A stretch of 64,000 bases of DNA from Actinokineospora inagensis DSM 44258 (lineage in GTDB: Bacteria; Actinomycetota; Actinomycetes; Mycobacteriales; Pseudonocardiaceae): the NCBI RefSeq assembly GCF_000482865.1, contig NZ_KI519518.1, positions 1 to 64,000 of the forward strand. Direction: 5' to 3'. Within the stretch, counting starts at the first letter, position 1. Each line of letters begins with the position of its first letter. The notes below the pieces were generated by a model that was not told the DNA's origin, searched no databases, and worked only from the letters and a program-made list of their open reading frames with translations. This document shows positions 61,073 through 64,000 of the stretch, piece after piece. The translations under genes were made by a program, and so were the position numbers.

Positions 61073-61903
61073 CTAGGCGACAGTCTCCTGCCACCAGGAC
61101 AGCACCGTCTCGGCGACGCCGGGCGCGGCGACGAGCAGCCCGTCGACCGGCAGTGGCGCGTCCTGGCCGTGTCGGTCGAGCACCGCGGCGCCGGACTCCA
61201 GGGCCAGCGCGACCGCCCCGGCGACGTCCCACTCGTGGTAGCTGTGCAGGACGGCGGCGGCCGCGTGGCCGAGGGCGACCTGGGCGACGGCCAGCGCGGC
61301 CGACCCGAGCACCCGGACCCCGGCGTGCGCGGCGGCGGCGCGCTCGATGAACCCGCCCATGCCCGGCCAGGGGCCGTTGCGGGCCAGTTCGGTGCACACG
61401 ATGGTGCCCGCCGTGGTGGTGCGGTCGGTCAACTGGACGCGGACACCGTTGGCGCGGGCGCCGCGGCCGCGGGCGGCGGCGTAGATCTGGGCCCGGTACG
61501 GGTCGGCGACCACCCCCACCACCGGGCCCTCGGCGTCGACCAGGGCGAGGCTGTAGGCGCACCACGGCACGCCCGCGATGTAGTTGGCGGTGCCGTCCAC
61601 CGGGTCGACGACCCAGCGGTACTCGGCGGAGTCGGAGCCGAGGTCGGCGCCGAACTCCTCGCCGACGACGGGTATGCCGGGGAACTCGGCGGTGAGCACC
61701 CGCCGGGTGTGGCGCTCCAGGATGCGGTCGGTGTCGGTGACCCAGTCGAACGGCGTGTCGAGCACGACCGGCCGTGCGCCGCGGCCCGCGGTCGCGGTGA
61801 TCACGTCGGTGGCGTCGTTGGCCAACCGGCCCGCGACCTCCAGGGCCCTCGAGAGCAGCCCAGGCTCCACTGGCTTGCGCGAGCGGGAGTGCAAGAGCGT
61901 CAT
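61073..61903 (-). CDS. inositol monophosphatase family phosphatase
   Basis: 276 residues with metal-binding motifs GEEFG (about 81-85), DPVDGTANYIAGVPW (about 99-113) and WDVAGAVALALESGA (about 224-238) of the lithium-sensitive phosphatase family. It could act on inositol phosphate, histidinol phosphate or similar; the family alone does not decide. Confidence 0.9.
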   Translation of the reverse strand: MTLLHSRSRKPVEPGLLSRALEVAGRLANDATDVITATAGRGARPVVLDTPFDWVTDTDRILERHTRRVLTAEFPGIPVVGEEFGADLGSDSAEYRWVVDPVDGTANYIAGVPWCAYSLALVDAEGPVVGVVADPYRAQIYAAARGRGARANGVRVQLTDRTTTAGTIVCTELARNGPWPGMGGFIERAAAAHAGVRVLGSAALAVAQVALGHAAAAVLHSYHEWDVAGAVALALESGAAVLDRHGQDAPLPVDGLLVAAPGVAETVLSWWQETVA

Positions 61904-62079
61904 GCCAACCTAGAGTGACCACACCGTGTGGCCGGTGGACGTCCGGAACATGAAAAGCCGGCTAGCGCCCGGCCAAAGTTGGTCATTCCGGCGGTACCCA
62001 CCTGCTGTTCCGGTGTCGTTCGCCGCCGCGTCACGCTGGTGACTACCGGAAAGCAGGCGCGAGGTGCCACGGTCGGTGC

Positions 62080-63195
62080 GTGCGTGTGGCGATCGTGACC
62101 GAGAGCTTCCTGCCCCAGGTGAACGGGGTGACGAACTCCGTTCTCCGGGTACTCGAACACCTCAACCAGCGCGGGCACCGGGCGATGGTGATCGCGCCGG
62201 GCGCGGGCCCCACCCGGCACCTCGACGCGGACGTGGTCCGGGTGCGCGCGGTGGACCTGCCGGTGATCACCTCGCTGCCGATCGGGCTGCCGAACCGCAA
62301 GATGGTGACCGACCTGGCCGAGTTCGCCCCGGACGTGGTGCACCTGGCGTCGCCGTTCGTGCTGGGCGCTGGCGGGCTGTGGGCGGCCAAGAAGCTCGGC
62401 GTGCCGACGGTGGCGGTGTACCAGACCGACGTCGCCGGGTTCGCCGCGTCCTACGGCCTGAGCCGGGGGGCGCGGGCGGCGTGGCGGTGGATCCGCCGGA
62501 TCCACTCGGGCGCGGACCGGACACTGGCCCCGTCGACCGAGGCGGTGCGGGACCTGACCCGCAACGGGGTGCCCCGGGTGCACCGGTGGGGTCGCGGGGT
62601 GGACGTCCGCCGGTTCGCGCCGGAGCGGGTGGACCGGGACCTGCGGGCCCGGCTGGCGCCGAACGGGGAGCTGCTGGTCGGCTACGTCGGTCGGCTCGCC
62701 CCGGAGAAGCGGGTGGAGCACCTGGCGGCGCTGGACGGGCGGCCGGGCGTGCGGGTGGTCGTCGTCGGCGACGGCCCGGAGCACGACCTGCTGCGGGAGC
62801 GGATGCCGAACGCGGCGTTCCTGGGGTTCCGCGAGGGCGCCGACCTGGCGGCCGCGTACGCGAGCCTGGACGTGTTCGTGCACACCGGCCCGCACGAGAC
62901 GTTCTGCCAGACCGTGCAAGAGGCGATGGCGTCCGGGCTGCCGGTGGTCGCGCCGGACGCGGGCGGCCCGCGGGACCTGGTCGACCACGGCCGGACCGGG
63001 TTCCTCCTGGACCCGGAGCGGTTCCCGGAGCAGTTGGTGCCCGCGGTCGACCGGCTCTCCGACGCGCTGCTGCGCCGCCGGATGGGCGCGGCGGGCCGGT
63101 CGGACGTGCAGGGCCGCACGTGGAGCGCGGTGTGCGAGGAGCTGCTCGGGCACTACGACGCGGTGACGTTGGGGAGACGGTCGAAGGCCGCCTGA
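62080..63195 (+). CDS. mgtA: GT4 glycosyltransferase, MgtA-like alpha-mannosyltransferase
   Basis: 371 residues from GTG 62080. GT-B fold: N-terminal VAIVTESFLPQVNGVTNSVLRVLEHL (1-30) and C-terminal donor domain with GYVGRLAPEKRVEHLAAL and the ExxxE-type HTGPHETFCQTVQEAMASGLPVVAPDAGGPRDLV. The pattern matches actinobacterial GDP-mannose-dependent transferases (MgtA) that mannosylate glycolipids. It is followed 3 bp later by a second GT4 gene, so they probably act in one pathway. Confidence 0.9.
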   Translation: MRVAIVTESFLPQVNGVTNSVLRVLEHLNQRGHRAMVIAPGAGPTRHLDADVVRVRAVDLPVITSLPIGLPNRKMVTDLAEFAPDVVHLASPFVLGAGGLWAAKKLGVPTVAVYQTDVAGFAASYGLSRGARAAWRWIRRIHSGADRTLAPSTEAVRDLTRNGVPRVHRWGRGVDVRRFAPERVDRDLRARLAPNGELLVGYVGRLAPEKRVEHLAALDGRPGVRVVVVGDGPEHDLLRERMPNAAFLGFREGADLAAAYASLDVFVHTGPHETFCQTVQEAMASGLPVVAPDAGGPRDLVDHGRTGFLLDPERFPEQLVPAVDRLSDALLRRRMGAAGRSDVQGRTWSAVCEELLGHYDAVTLGRRSKAA

Positions 63196-63198
63196 GCC

Positions 63199-64000
63199 AT
63201 GCGGATCGTGCAGCTCGCCAACTTCTACGGCCCGCGGTCGGGTGGTCTGCGCACCGCACTGCACCACCTCGGCGCGGGGTACGTGGCGAGCGGGCACGAG
63301 GTCGTGCTGGTGGTGCCGGGTCGCCGGACCGGGGACGAGCGGCTGCCGACCGGGGTTCGGCGGATCACGCTGCCCGCCCCGCGCATCCCGGGCACCGGCG
63401 GCTACCGGGCGGTGGACCCGATGCGGGTGTCGGCGCTGGTGGCGCGGCTGCGGCCGGACCGGCTGGAGGTGTCCGACCGGCTCACCCTGCGCGGGATGGG
63501 GCGGTGGGCGGCGGAGCGGGACATCCCGAGCGTGGTGATCTCGCACGAGCGGTTGGACCGGCTGCTGGAGCAGTTCCTGGTGCCGGGCCCGCTGGCGCGC
63601 CGGGTGGCCGACGCCGCGAACCGGCGGATGGCCGCCAACTACGACACGGTCGTGTGCACCACGGGTTTCGCGCGGGCCGAGTTCGACCGGATCGGGGCGG
63701 CCAACGTGGCGCGGGTGCCGTTGGGGGTGGACCTGACCACGTTCACCCCGACCCGCCGGGACGGGGCGCTGCGGTCGGAGTTGGCCCAGGGCGCGGACGC
63801 GCTCATCGTGCACTGCGGTCGGTTGTCCCCCGAGAAGCACGTCGAGCGCAGCGTCGACGCCCTCGCCGAGCTGCACTCGTCGGGCGGCAACGCGCGGTTG
63901 GTGGTGGCCGGGGACGGGCCGCGGATGGGCGCGTTGCGACGGCGGGCGGCGGGTCTGCCGGTGACGTTCCTGGGTTTCGTGGCGGACCGGGCGGATGTGG
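63199..64000 (+). CDS. GT4 glycosyltransferase, 3' end beyond the window
   Basis: Open from ATG 63199 to the window end (267 codons visible, no stop). Starts MRIVQLANFYGPRSGGLRTALHHLGAGY, with TTGFARAEFDRIGAANVARVPLGVDLTTF and the donor-domain start VHCGRLSPEKHVERSVDALAELH ... VVAGDGPRMGALRRRA. Same fold as the preceding gene and 3 bp after it; likely the second sugar transferase of the unit. About 100-130 residues should follow outside. Confidence 0.9.
   Translation, partial: MRIVQLANFYGPRSGGLRTALHHLGAGYVASGHEVVLVVPGRRTGDERLPTGVRRITLPAPRIPGTGGYRAVDPMRVSALVARLRPDRLEVSDRLTLRGMGRWAAERDIPSVVISHERLDRLLEQFLVPGPLARRVADAANRRMAANYDTVVCTTGFARAEFDRIGAANVARVPLGVDLTTFTPTRRDGALRSELAQGADALIVHCGRLSPEKHVERSVDALAELHSSGGNARLVVAGDGPRMGALRRRAAGLPVTFLGFVADRADV

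Overview
The window is GC-rich actinobacterial chromosome, most likely from the order Pseudonocardiales. The clues are the rpmG-hadAB / tRNA-Trp-secE-nusG-rplKA-rplJL arrangement, a complete nuoA-N operon controlled by Rex-type operators, korAB, GTG starts and leaderless-looking promoters, and a pSAM2/pMEA-type integrative element in a tRNA gene. No species can be named from the sequence alone.

Layout. (1) 1-8.7 kb: translation and secretion block on the minus strand (tRNA-Thr, tRNA-Met, rpmG, hadA, hadB, an aminotransferase, tRNA-Trp, secE, nusG, rplK, rplA, then rplJ-rplL behind an L10 leader). (2) 8.8-15.6 kb: a membrane GGDEF/EAL protein, a PhzF-like protein, an ECF sigma factor overlapping a membrane partner, and a secreted protein. 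(3) 16.2-25.4 kb: a 9.2-kb actinomycete integrative and conjugative element (AICE) in tRNA-Tyr. It has a perfect 52-bp att duplication, paired arm-type repeats for its tyrosine integrase, a four-gene ATGA-coupled tra operon (HTH/Xis-like, WhiB-like, membrane protein, FtsK/TraB translocase), an XRE regulator, a Nudix gene, one intact TPR regulator and a paralogue broken by a single stop codon. (4) 25.5-35.4 kb: yajQ, rfbA, htpX, siderophore-interacting protein, ddaH/lrp, a crotonase and korAB. (5) 35.4-40.0 kb: a Crp/Fnr regulator followed by three ATGA-coupled genes (class III cyclase-like protein, P-loop NTPase, two-TM protein). This is the best candidate for an undescribed signalling or defence-like system. 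(6) 40.0-42.6 kb: two proteins sharing a sunset-like C-terminal domain, one with a Gln-Tyr-rich tandem repeat. (7) 42.8-59.9 kb: polyprenyl diphosphate synthase and nuoN to nuoA, i.e. menaquinone side chain plus complex I. (8) 60.3-64 kb: alpha/beta hydrolase, inositol-monophosphatase-family protein and two GT4 glycosyltransferases, the last cut by the window end.

A dispersed intergenic element of about 150 bp occurs four times (1, 173, 12680 and 27361). It combines a TTGAC box, a small GC hairpin, a CAGTCTACCG-like core and one or two DnaA-box-like nonamers.

How the parts fit: korAB, nuoA-N and the polyprenyl synthase form an energy-metabolism block in which NADH/NAD sensing by Rex would gate complex I. 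The AICE carries its own integration, transfer and control genes, but no replication initiator was recognised. In the 35-40 kb cassette a putative cyclic-nucleotide receptor sits next to a putative cyclase, and cyclase and NTPase share a short Asn-rich motif, which suggests they act together.
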